64,000 bases of DNA, taken from assembly GCF_001438655.1 (NCBI RefSeq), contig NZ_JQBR01000003.1:1-64000 (forward strand), written 5' to 3'. This document shows, in pieces, positions 17,524 through 26,320 of the stretch; the stretch's first letter is position 1, and the number at the start of each line of letters is the position of its first letter. A program made the position numbers and the translations under genes. This DNA comes from Pediococcus cellicola (GTDB lineage: Bacteria; Bacillota; Bacilli; Lactobacillales; Lactobacillaceae). The notes under the pieces were generated by a model. The model ran no database searches, was not told the origin of the DNA, and saw only the letters and a list, made by a program, of their open reading frames with translations.

Positions 17524-17917
17524 CTGCAATACAAAGACACTTTCTCAAAAAGCTGTGAAGGCTACCAAAGCAGATACCCAAACAGTCACTGATTTGCTAG
17601 ATACCCTTAAAGCCCACCAGGCAGATTGTGTGGGCATGGCTGCTAACATGATTGGGATCAACAAACGAATTATTGTGGTTCAAATGGGGGTCTTACCCGT
17701 TGCGCTAATCAACCCTATCATTACTAAAAAAAGCAGTCCTTTTTCTACAAAAGAAGGCTGCCTTTCGTTATTGGGGGAACATTCAACCACCCGTTACAAG
17801 CACATTGAAGTGACTTATCAGGATCAAAATTTTACCACACATCAACAGCAATTTTCGGATTGGATTGCTCAAATCATTCAACACGAAGTGGACCACTGTG
17901 AAGGAATCTTAATTTAA
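17507..17917 (+). CDS. Peptide deformylase-like protein (short paralogue)
   Basis: A 136-residue deformylase. It has motif 2 EGCLS (C85), motif 3 HEVDH (H126, E127, H130) for metal binding and catalysis, and a variant motif 1 GMAAN in which Asn47 replaces the usual Gln. The ATG at 17507 is chosen for the AAGGAGA seven bases before it, inside the NUDIX gene. It is shorter than the housekeeping Def (usually 160-190 residues) and is probably a second deformylase or a specialised amidase. Activity is plausible, because the metal ligands are present, but unproven. Confidence 0.8.
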   Translation: MIQPINCNTKTLSQKAVKATKADTQTVTDLLDTLKAHQADCVGMAANMIGINKRIIVVQMGVLPVALINPIITKKSSPFSTKEGCLSLLGEHSTTRYKHIEVTYQDQNFTTHQQQFSDWIAQIIQHEVDHCEGILI

Positions 17918-17942
17918 TTAATTTGCCCCCAAAGCACGAACA

Positions 17943-19253
17943 CTATTTTTTTATTTTTTGCCGCTCTGGACTAACCCAGGTTCCTGAACCATGTCCAAAA
18001 ATGGTTTTCAATGCCGGAATGAATGTCATCACAACCGTAATTGGATTAATCATCCAGTAAAACAACATGTAAAGCGGAGCAAAGATCAAATATTTTAATT
18101 TGGCACCATGATGGTCCAAAATCAAGGCGGCCAAAAGTTGCATAAATCCAGCTAGCATTTCAAAGCTCACAAAAATAAAAGACATTTCAATGCTGTGAAT
18201 AAACCTTTCCCAGTTTCCAGTCATGCCAAAATAGATCAAAGTGACAATAAATAATACGGCTGTAATTAAAAAGAAAAATGACCAAATGATAGATAGTGTC
18301 GAATCAACAAACATTGACATTTGATACCTTTTTTTGATGGGATGAAAGACAAATTTCTTTATATTTGTTAACCAGACTTCTGTGCCACCCTGTGCCCAAC
18401 GTTTTCTTTGTCGATACAGATCCGAGAGGGTTTCTGGGACGTTCATGTGGAACACAATATTAGGTGCAAATCGTGGGACAGCACCGATCATTTGATGGTC
18501 CCAAGCAATACTGATATCCTCAGTGGCGCGATCTTGCCGAAAGCCACCTACATCAATCAAAAAGCTTTTGCGATACAAGGTGTTGGCGCCACTATAGGCA
18601 TACATAGAATCGTTAATTGCCGCTTGACTGCGTTTAATAACACCGACAATACTTGAAAATTCAACTGTCTGTGACTTACCCAGTAATTTCGTTCGATTAG
18701 ACACATCCATATTGGCCGTGACTGCTGAAGTATTTAAATCACGATCATGAATAAAATAATTCATGTACTTCATCAGTGCATCTGGTTCAGGGATCGTATC
18801 TGCATCATTACTAAGGATATACTCTCCCTTAGCGAAAAACATGCCAATATTAAAAGCATGCGCTTTACCAGCATTTTTTACGATATGCATCATTCGCAAA
18901 CGCGGGTATTTAGTTTCTAAATCCAGCACGATCTTTGCAGTTTGATCCGTTGAACCGTCATCCATGACCAAAACTTCAAAATTCTCATAGTGCAATTGTT
19001 CGAATAAATATTTTATCGTATCCGCAATCATAATTTCTTCGTTATGCGCTGGAATCATGATTGTGACCATAGGCTGTTTTTTTGCAGGAAGTGGTGACCA
19101 ATTCCGGTCAGTCTTCTCATTTCTTAACCATCGGTAACTAAGTGAACCACAAAACCAGAAAAACGACCCAATCACTGGATATAAACAAAGGATCAACAGA
19201 AACACGTTTAGAATCGTCGCCCCTGTCGTATTTTCAAATACGTGATTAATCAT
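17943..19253 (-). CDS. Processive family 2 glycosyltransferase (PgaC/IcaA-like)
   Basis: A 436-residue membrane synthase with an N-terminal helix, a cytoplasmic GT2 domain and three or four C-terminal helices. Catalytic motifs are intact: DDG (MDDGSTDQT), DAD (NDADT), TED and QRKRW. These are features of beta-glycan synthases that polymerise and extrude a polysaccharide; poly-N-acetylglucosamine (PgaC/IcaA) is the nearest known model. It is last of a three-gene unit after a degenerate EAL protein and a PgaD-like membrane protein, which suggests c-di-GMP-linked control. The sugar product is not determined. Confidence 0.82.
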   Translation of the reverse strand: MINHVFENTTGATILNVFLLILCLYPVIGSFFWFCGSLSYRWLRNEKTDRNWSPLPAKKQPMVTIMIPAHNEEIMIADTIKYLFEQLHYENFEVLVMDDGSTDQTAKIVLDLETKYPRLRMMHIVKNAGKAHAFNIGMFFAKGEYILSNDADTIPEPDALMKYMNYFIHDRDLNTSAVTANMDVSNRTKLLGKSQTVEFSSIVGVIKRSQAAINDSMYAYSGANTLYRKSFLIDVGGFRQDRATEDISIAWDHQMIGAVPRFAPNIVFHMNVPETLSDLYRQRKRWAQGGTEVWLTNIKKFVFHPIKKRYQMSMFVDSTLSIIWSFFFLITAVLFIVTLIYFGMTGNWERFIHSIEMSFIFVSFEMLAGFMQLLAALILDHHGAKLKYLIFAPLYMLFYWMINPITVVMTFIPALKTIFGHGSGTWVSPERQKIKK

Positions 19254-19270
19254 AATTCACCATCACTTCC

Positions 19271-19789
19271 CTACAACTCATCAATATGATGTTGATCAAA
19301 AAGCTGCTTTATTTCGTGAGTCTCTATGTTTTGTTCCGGTTCGACTTGATAGTTACGAACATTTTGACGTTTTTCGGCAGGACCAAACCGCTGATCCATA
19401 AACTGATTGAGTTCTGTTGAACGTTTTTTTTGATTGATCGGATTAAAAGTCGGCCACTGTTCAACCAACCGATCACGTTTACGATTCTGAATTAACGCCA
19501 TCGAAACGCTGAACACTAGGACCATTACAAAAGAAAAAAGCAAAATGACACTAATAAACTGGACTTCAAAGATACCTTCGCGATATATCCATAAAGGTTT
19601 AAAGAAATGATATTTAACACCAAAATAAGACAAACCTGTTACAACCAAAGGAATAAACACACCCAGCCACCCCAGCAAGGCCACTATGGTCTGCCAAATT
19701 TTTAAAAGCCAGTGCCCTTTTTCAAAATAATGATCTGTAAAAGCCATTTGTGTCTCATCATCATTTTTCGTTTTCTTTTTTGGTGCCAT
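19271..19789 (-). CDS. PgaD-like membrane partner of the synthase
   Basis: A 172-residue protein with two strong membrane helices (about 30-52 and 73-97) and charged cytoplasmic ends. The start is ATG at 19787-19789, preceded by GAGGTG; this overlaps the end of the EAL gene by 29 bases, typical of translational coupling. The position between an EAL protein and a PgaC-like synthase, and the two-helix layout, resemble PgaD, the c-di-GMP-sensing partner of PgaC. Sequence similarity itself is not obvious, so the assignment rests on context. Confidence 0.55.
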   Translation of the reverse strand: MAPKKKTKNDDETQMAFTDHYFEKGHWLLKIWQTIVALLGWLGVFIPLVVTGLSYFGVKYHFFKPLWIYREGIFEVQFISVILLFSFVMVLVFSVSMALIQNRKRDRLVEQWPTFNPINQKKRSTELNQFMDQRFGPAEKRQNVRNYQVEPEQNIETHEIKQLFDQHHIDEL

Positions 19790-20603
19790 TATCTTCACCT
19801 CTATCATGATGTGGGTCAATGGGATGTCCGAATAAATACCCCTGCCGAATTTCAATCTTCAACTGTTTTGCCAAAGCCTCATCTTCTGCATTTTCAATTC
19901 CCGTCAAAACTAAATTAATATGGCGTTCTTGTGTCAAACGATTCCAAAATTGCAGATTCAAATCCAACCATTCGCTGGGATCCGTTTTCCGAAAACTGCG
20001 CATAGAACACTTCAAGGTATCTGTAACCGGCAGCATCCACTCAATGCGAGACAAATCAGTTAACTTTGACCCCACATTATCAATGGAAAAATGCATGCCG
20101 TAGTGTCGGCCATTTTGGATATGACGCCGAAACTTACGTTTGTGCAAATTCTGATTGTTTCTTCCTGTGGTATATTCTACATTTAACTTCATGGGTTCGA
20201 TGTTGCTGATGGCCCAACGAACAAAATAATCAAACTCATCACTCACAATTTGTTCATATTCTAAATTAATTGATAACGTGATTGGGATTTCCGGTAAAGA
20301 CTTAAAAGTATCCTCCAGCAGAGAAATCACCCTTTGTAGCGGGAGAGTCTCTAAACCAGTGGGTAATTTCCAGGTTCCATCTGCTTGATGTTGTCGCAAT
20401 AAGCACTCATAGCCGATGAGCTCCCCATGATAATCAACTTGTTTTTGAATAAAATAACGTAATTCTACTTGCTTTTTGGCGAGGTAATTATTGGAACGTT
20501 TTCGTGAATTATAGTAGTAGAACACAATAATGATCACAAACACCACAATCGTCAATACACTAATGATCAAAAGAATGTTTTCGAGTTGTTTCAGTGCTTC
20601 CAT
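19761..20603 (-). CDS. Membrane-anchored degenerate EAL-domain protein
   Basis: A 280-residue protein with one N-terminal membrane helix (about 8-30) and a cytoplasmic EAL fold. Remnants of the phosphodiesterase motifs are recognisable: YECLLR (E66 kept), SINLEYEQI, FSIDNVGSKL in place of the DDFG motif (second Asp replaced by Asn), LKCSMRSF in place of the catalytic Lys motif, VLTGIENAED and GYLFGHPI. Loss of the second Asp and the Lys predicts no hydrolysis. A c-di-GMP-binding or protein-interaction role controlling the downstream synthase is the likely function. It heads the EAL-PgaD-PgaC unit; a TATAAT lies about 40 bases upstream. Confidence 0.8.
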   Translation of the reverse strand: MEALKQLENILLIISVLTIVVFVIIIVFYYYNSRKRSNNYLAKKQVELRYFIQKQVDYHGELIGYECLLRQHQADGTWKLPTGLETLPLQRVISLLEDTFKSLPEIPITLSINLEYEQIVSDEFDYFVRWAISNIEPMKLNVEYTTGRNNQNLHKRKFRRHIQNGRHYGMHFSIDNVGSKLTDLSRIEWMLPVTDTLKCSMRSFRKTDPSEWLDLNLQFWNRLTQERHINLVLTGIENAEDEALAKQLKIEIRQGYLFGHPIDPHHDRGEDNGTKKENEK

Positions 20604-20703
20604 AATATCAAACCTAATTTCACTTAAAAATTTGTTTATAACTATTATAGCTCACTTAACGTATATTAAATATATTTAAACACCAGCAAGCAATCCTGAA
20701 ATA

Positions 20704-20741
20704 ACAAAAAAGCCAACAATCTTCGTGAAAGATCATTGGCT
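20704..20741 (-). terminator. Terminator after the frameshifted GT-C gene
   Basis: The minus strand forms GCCAATGATCTT..AAGATTGTTGGC followed by TTTTTT, 13 bases after the original stop (20754-20756) of the GT-C gene. It separates the XrtG-linked block from the EAL-synthase unit. Confidence 0.88.
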
Positions 20742-20753
20742 ATATTTATCAAT

Positions 20754-22330
20754 TTAATTATGTTTGGGAAGCGCTGCTTTTTTAAAAGCTGCTCGATATA
20801 AATTCTTAAAGAAACGCCATGAGTCATCGGCCACCAATGTGGCTAACAGCAGAAACGCTGGCAGAAACTGAATCAAATAACGACTTCGCCACCTTCAAAA
20901 AGCAATAAATACAGGAATCCCCCAATAATAGCTAATCGGAGCAATTGTACAAGCTTTTGGTGATTATGCCACCCAAAGGCGATCATAAAAAGCCAAATAA
21001 TCCACCATAGCTGCGAGATAAATCGGAAGTCTCCTAAATGTGTGCCATATAAATACACAAATTGACGGAGATAGCCTGCAAATCCAGTTCCCTTTGGGCG
21101 TGGATTTTCATTAATAAAATGGCCTTCTTTGACCCAAGCAAAAGTGCCATCTGCCGTGTCGTTTCGATGCTTGTTAAATAAAAACTTGGCATAACCTAGT
21201 GGACCCATTTTCTTAAGTCGTTTTATTAAGAGTCTTTTAGAATACGTAGTCCGCGCCTTTTTATCCACTAATCGAGCCATTGCCAAAGCATCCTTTGGAT
21301 TATAACCACCATCACCGGACAAACCCATACTTAAATAATGTACAACTGGAACCCCTCGTAGTCGATTGACGATAATATAGTTCTGATTATTGATCACCTT
21401 TTGCCCCTGATAATAGCCCGCAAATATTGAGGCCACACAGAGAAACGGCAAAATTAACGAAACAATCGATATCTTTTTCAACGAAGATATGCCATTGAAA
21501 GTCTGTTTTTTCAACCAGAAAATGACTTCAATCATGACAATGGCAACCACTGGAACAATCGCGGAAGGTTTCATGAAGTATGTACCTGCAACTAATAGGC
21601 CAAATATAAGTGCCATAATGATACGCAACCATAATTTAAATTTAGGTGAACGTACAAAACAATAACTCATTAGATAGCCTGAAACTAACGGTAACACCCA
21701 AGCATCAGTGTACGGCACAATAATTGTCGGGAAAATGAATAACCACACTGCATGAATGTAAACGGCTAGCGGTAATTTTCTCCGATCAATTATCGCAATC
21801 GTGACAAAATTAAAAAAGGCGGCCAAATCCACAACTAGCATCGTCATTAAGTCTAAGAACAGCCACGAAGTCGTTGAAAAAAGTGTTGACAGATAGTGTT
21901 GAATTAGCAATAGCGCAATGTTGTTGTAATAGAGACTAAAATACACGCGCAATTCCATATCACTTGTGTTAATTAAACCTTCATGAATAGCTCCGACGTC
22001 GAATCCAATGGGTGGATGCACACAAAGTACGAAAATAAGTTGCCATAGTATGACTAAACTAAAAAGGATCCAGGCGGTCCTTTTTTGATACTTAATAAAG
22101 ACCAGCCAAAAGAAATGCCGCACCCGCGGATAGACAATAATCGCCAAGATTAGACTAATTAAGCCAATCAAAAAGAGGCTGGTAAACATTGTCGTTCCAG
22201 CTCCGGTAACCTTGTTATCTCCTACAATAATATTTGGGGAGGTGATCGCAAAAATGAGTGTTAAGAAAAATAAAATGTTGAACAAATACAGAATAAATCG
22301 ATTACTAAACTTAAAGAACTTGGCATTCAC
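20754..22330 (-). pseudogene. GT-C-like polytopic membrane glycosyltransferase, frameshifted near the end
   Basis: The open frame runs 485 codons from 22330 and stops at 20873. Its relatives at 27321 and 28908 continue from LLFEGG into (Q/R)SRYLIQFLP. Here one base is missing after GGTGGC at about 20886, giving EVVI-stop. Shifting frame restores SRYLIQFLPAFLLL and a basic tail to TAA at 20754-20756, total about 525 residues. Before that the protein is a normal ten-or-more-helix membrane protein with GFDVG in the first outer loop and DGTFAW later. A role in transferring sugars from a polyprenyl carrier outside the membrane is inferred. Loss of the last helix may or may not abolish function. 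Confidence 0.75.
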
Positions 22331-22356
22331 ACTTTCAATCTCCTAATTTTTTGTGA

Positions 22357-22728
22357 CTAATCATCAACGGTAATGCAATAAAAACGGGTAGGCGATTCGC
22401 CAACTTCAATTCTAATTAAACTTGCCTCTAGCTTCTTTAATTCCGGACCAATTTGATCAAATAAATATTCCGTTACATTTTCAACGCTCGAATTAATCTT
22501 CTTAAAATAATCTAAATCATTTAAAAATTTACCGTTAATTTGGGAGAGAATCTCGGTGACCGCCTTTTCCAAATCATTAAAAATGATCATGTGATCCCCT
22601 TTAGTATGGATTTCACAGACAATTTCCCAAGTATGGTTATGTTGCTTGCCTTCTCCACCCTTCCAACGCATAGCGTGACTCGCGTTCACGTAAGAAATTA
22701 ACTTATACGTATGATATGGTGTGACCAT
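22357..22728 (-). CDS. 6-pyruvoyl-tetrahydropterin synthase-related protein (XrtG-associated)
   Basis: A 123-residue protein of the PTPS/QueD fold. Putative zinc ligands are H18 in NASHAMRW and H30/H32 in KQHNHTWEI, with a NVTEYLF segment and a C-terminal IEVGES containing the substrate-binding Glu. It sits 6 bases after the GT2 gene in the exosortase G locus, and PTPS-related proteins are known companions of XrtG. A direct folate or queuosine role is unlikely here, since no other pathway gene is present. The true substrate is unknown. Confidence 0.78.
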   Translation of the reverse strand: MVTPYHTYKLISYVNASHAMRWKGGEGKQHNHTWEIVCEIHTKGDHMIIFNDLEKAVTEILSQINGKFLNDLDYFKKINSSVENVTEYLFDQIGPELKKLEASLIRIEVGESPTRFYCITVDD

Positions 22729-22734
22729 TCATAA

Positions 22735-24078
22735 TTACCTTCTTTTACTTTTAAACCGATAAATATCATCTCTAATAACGGTTCGAATATCTCGGGTTTC
22801 AGCATCGAATTTTGTTGAATTCCAATGTGATAACTCCGTCATACTATTAATAATACCCACAAATCGAATCCAGGCACAAATAAAATTGTAGGCAGGCATT
22901 GTTAAGGCTACCCACCACTGAGAAGAATAGAAATGCCGTTCATCTGGAAAATCGCCTAATAAAAGTTGGACACAAACAAAATTCATAATTTCCATCATGA
23001 CGTACAGTAAGTAAATCACGACATAAGACATTCCCAATAGTACTGGCGAGTAATTGAAAAGTAGTAGCACGAGGCTTGCAAACAGCCAAATCATGCGTGG
23101 AAACAGAAAAGTATGGTCAAGAATCATGCGACGAATCAAGAAATTATTAAAAAAATGTTTTATTTCAATTCGTGTCGAATAAGCTTGCGTTACTTCGATC
23201 TCTCCACGTTGCCATCGTTGACGCTGCGTGTATAACTGACCTAAACTAGGGATTGGCTCAATATAAAAAATAGCATCAGAACAAATCACTACTTTTCGTT
23301 TAAGGCGTTCTCTTAATTGAAAAGTCATATCAGTATCTTCTCCGATTGTCGTCGTGCTGTACAGGAAAGTAGACATTAAAGCTTCTTTGCGAAAGGCGGA
23401 AAACGCACCTGACATCGTAAACAGCTGGTTATTTTCCGATTCAATTGTGCGACCAGATAAAAAAGCTTGCGCATACTCAAAATATTCATTTCTCTGAAGA
23501 AGACGACGCCAAAAGCCCCTGGTCTGTTTGATAAGCTTTTTTTGTGGCAAAATGGTTCCTGTCAAAGCAGAAACATCATAATCATTTTCAAAGCGCAGAA
23601 CCATATTCATAAGCGCGTGTTTTTCAAGAATTCCATCACTGTCTATATTAATAATGTAAGTGCCAATGCTTTCATAAATAGCCGAATTTAGTGCCTTAGC
23701 TTTTCCTTGATCGGTGTGAATCAGTTGCATGTGTAAATCTGTAAAAACATTTTGCGCATGTGCGAACGCTTGAAAACTATTATCAGTACTTTGATTATCA
23801 GCTAAAATGATTTGAATCAAATCAGATGGATACGTTGAATTTTCAATGGAACGAATACAGTTAAAAAGCGTGTCCTCTGAGTTATAGACAGGAACAATAA
23901 CTGTAATCAAAGGCATTTTGGCCGGCATTTCTAGCCGCTTTTTTCTAAATTGTTTGAATAACAAAATTCCGGCAGAAAAAACTGCCGGAATAATTTCAAC
24001 GACAATTGGAATCAATGACCAAGTTAGCCAAAAACCAATTTGTAAAATTGTGAGTCTAAACCAATAGGCCATTAACAT
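22735..24078 (-). CDS. Family 2 glycosyltransferase, exosortase G-associated
   Basis: A 447-residue membrane GT2: N-terminal helices (about 8-38), a catalytic domain with PVYNSEDTL, NIDSDG, a GED-type acid motif (TIGEDTDM) and QRQRW, then several C-terminal helices. The start overlaps the last base of the xrtG stop codon, so the two are translationally coupled. It is the glycosyltransferase that typically accompanies XrtG in Gram-positives. Whether it glycosylates the sorted protein or builds a separate glycan is unknown. Confidence 0.85.
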   Translation of the reverse strand: MLMAYWFRLTILQIGFWLTWSLIPIVVEIIPAVFSAGILLFKQFRKKRLEMPAKMPLITVIVPVYNSEDTLFNCIRSIENSTYPSDLIQIILADNQSTDNSFQAFAHAQNVFTDLHMQLIHTDQGKAKALNSAIYESIGTYIINIDSDGILEKHALMNMVLRFENDYDVSALTGTILPQKKLIKQTRGFWRRLLQRNEYFEYAQAFLSGRTIESENNQLFTMSGAFSAFRKEALMSTFLYSTTTIGEDTDMTFQLRERLKRKVVICSDAIFYIEPIPSLGQLYTQRQRWQRGEIEVTQAYSTRIEIKHFFNNFLIRRMILDHTFLFPRMIWLFASLVLLLFNYSPVLLGMSYVVIYLLYVMMEIMNFVCVQLLLGDFPDERHFYSSQWWVALTMPAYNFICAWIRFVGIINSMTELSHWNSTKFDAETRDIRTVIRDDIYRFKSKRR

Positions 24079-24689
24079 TATCCCTTTCTGAATCGAAATC
24101 GTTGGATATGCGTCTTAAAGTTACGATACAAACTGTGAGAAATTTGTGAATAGGTGAATACATTGTAATACAACATAATCACAAGAACATAAAAGACCAG
24201 TCTTCCTAATATGGTATGTGCTAGGAAAAACAAATTTCCACCACCAAAATGAACAATTACAACGACAGTAGCCAACCGAATAATATTAGCCACATAGATC
24301 CACAATGTCCCGACAATCGAAAAAAATATTTTTTCGAAATTATTGTATAGCGGAAAAAAGACAACCATACTGATAAACGCAGAAGTTTCAATAATCCCTG
24401 AACATTCATAATCGATTGCCATCATAACAGGTGAAGTTGAATTGTTAATACTAACCAACCCATATTTAGGCATAATCTCACTCATGTGGGTAAGTGATCC
24501 AAACCAGCCAATACCATGCATGACTGCATGTGTAAAGAACCATACCCAATACGGGTCACTAAGTGTAATTAAGATAAAGAATAGTCCTACACTGCCTACA
24601 ATAAAGAAAAACGCAGATAAATTGGCCCGTTTTAAAACGGATATTACATAGAGCCAAATTATTGCGCCAATTATTTGATAAATGTTCAT
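24078..24689 (-). CDS. xrtG: Exosortase family protein XrtG
   Basis: A 203-residue protein with about six or seven membrane helices and the exosortase/archaeosortase catalytic pattern: C96 in YECSGIIETSAF, R138 in ANIIRLA and H158 in LAHTILGR. Exosortases are membrane transpeptidase-like enzymes predicted to cleave C-terminal sorting signals and attach the product elsewhere. Small size and Gram-positive companions (GT2, PTPS-like protein) identify the G type. The gene directly upstream encodes a secreted protein with a matching C-terminal TM-plus-basic tail. Catalytic residues are intact although that substrate gene is interrupted. Confidence 0.88.
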   Translation of the reverse strand: MNIYQIIGAIIWLYVISVLKRANLSAFFFIVGSVGLFFILITLSDPYWVWFFTHAVMHGIGWFGSLTHMSEIMPKYGLVSINNSTSPVMMAIDYECSGIIETSAFISMVVFFPLYNNFEKIFFSIVGTLWIYVANIIRLATVVVIVHFGGGNLFFLAHTILGRLVFYVLVIMLYYNVFTYSQISHSLYRNFKTHIQRFRFRKG

Positions 24690-26099
24690 TTAGATACTCT
24701 CCGAATTTTTATTTTTGAGTATTTTTTTATCAATGCCACTAAACTTTAAAACAGAAACAAGTGCAAACAGAAAACCAATTCCAGCTAACACAACCGGCCC
24801 AGTACTGCCACTTGTTGACGTTAATTTTCCTGACCAAAGCTCACTGTCGGAAAGCGTGATGTCTTGATCAGCTGTATTTGAAATATTGCCTAAATCTTTA
24901 AAAGGAACGGCAACTTCCCAAACATAACTAGTTCCAGCATAATCAGAACCATCACCGTTCTTTTGAGTAAGGTTTCGTCTGGTAACTGCACACCCATTTG
25001 TAACAGTTTTATTACCGTTCTCCGCACTATAGATGCCAACATCAACTAATTTAGTTTCACCCACTGCAAGCGATAGATCGTGGTGATCATTGAGCGTCAC
25101 ATAATAAGTGTGACCCCCTACATTCAATTCATAGCCATTGCCCTGAAATGTATTGTATCCACCAGCTAATTTTGGTTCCATAGAGACGTAGAAATAGACA
25201 TTTTTATCATTTGCGACTAATGCCGCTGGCTTGATATTATCATCATCACCATTAATCTTCATGTCTGATTTGGTAATGTCTTTCCAGTCATCAAAGTTGC
25301 CATCAATTTTAATGTTTAAATTGCCGTTAACATTATTATTTTCTGCTAAACCGCTATCAGTGGTTGTTTTATCACTGCCTGTAATGGCTTGTTTAACGGG
25401 ATCCGAAGTAGAAGAACTCGTTGAACTAGCAGAATCTAGATTAGAACTGCTCAATGCTGAATTATCATCAGTACTGCCAGTTTCTGTATTTTTATTCGAA
25501 CCGTCAGTCGCTTTATCAGTTGAAGTAATAAAATCACTGTCTTGTGCCTGAATTTCTTGCGTATTTACGCTAGAATTAGCAACCGACACAGGTTGACTTA
25601 TTGTATCATCTGCTCCCAAAGCACTTACTGCCACCCGACATTCAAGTTGCAATTAAATGACATTAGCATTTTGAGAAGCATCCCACTTAGAATTATAGGT
25701 GATTTCACCATCACCCACTGTGCCAAGTGACTGCCAGCCTTCTGTGGCTGCTGATACAGAAAATGCTGTTGTTTGACCATTTACTTGTTTTTGTTGCAAA
25801 TCATCGAAAGTCAGTCTGTAAAGTGCGTTACCAACCTTTACAAGATAACCAGTACTTGGAATATACCACTGACTAGTCGTATTAATATGCATATAAATAT
25901 ATTTACCATTCGTGACTACTGAACTGGTATAACCAGTTATAGAAGAGGTCTTTTTTGCGCCACTCCAATCATCATAATCCCCATCAATTGTAATCGGTGA
26001 AGTATTTGTAGTGCTCATTTGAGCATCTGCACTCACAATACGTACTGCAAACAAAAGCGCTCCTATGCACGCTATAACTGTTATTAAAAATTTCCGCAT
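24690..26099 (-). pseudogene. CBM9/DOMON-like surface protein with Firmicu-CTERM-type sorting tail, interrupted by TAA
   Basis: Segments 25653-26099 (148 codons) and 24690-25652 (320 codons) share one frame and are separated only by TAA at 25653-25655. Joined, they give about 469 residues: a signal peptide (1-25), a first module starting ITIDGDYDDW, a Ser/Thr/Asp-rich linker, a second module starting IKIDGNFDDW, then the C-terminal GSTGPVVLAG hydrophobic helix and basic tail (KKILKNKNS). The IDGxxDDW repeats resemble CBM9-like carbohydrate-binding or DOMON folds. The tail is the candidate XrtG recognition signal. The context NANVI-stop-LQLECRVAVSALG suggests a Glu or Gln codon changed to TAA. 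A restart at TTG 25652 would give a protein without signal peptide. Confidence 0.82.
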
Positions 26100-26320
26100 T
26101 ATATTAACCCCCTCTTACAATTACCAAACTTGATTGAAAATTTACTGCTTTTTGCCTTGGCAATTGACAGATTATGTAGACGCATTCACACAGCTGACTG
26201 TATTGTATACCATTAATTATCAAACATAAAGCATTCATATTCAATACAAATTCTTAATATAAATGAAAATAGGTAAAATTATGCATCAAGGCAAAAACAC
26301 TTGGATATTTATACTTAAAA

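Noticed and set aside
22357-22728. QueD acting in queuosine synthesis
   Set aside because: No queC, queE, queF or folE is adjacent, whereas the gene is embedded in the XrtG locus where PTPS-related proteins are expected.
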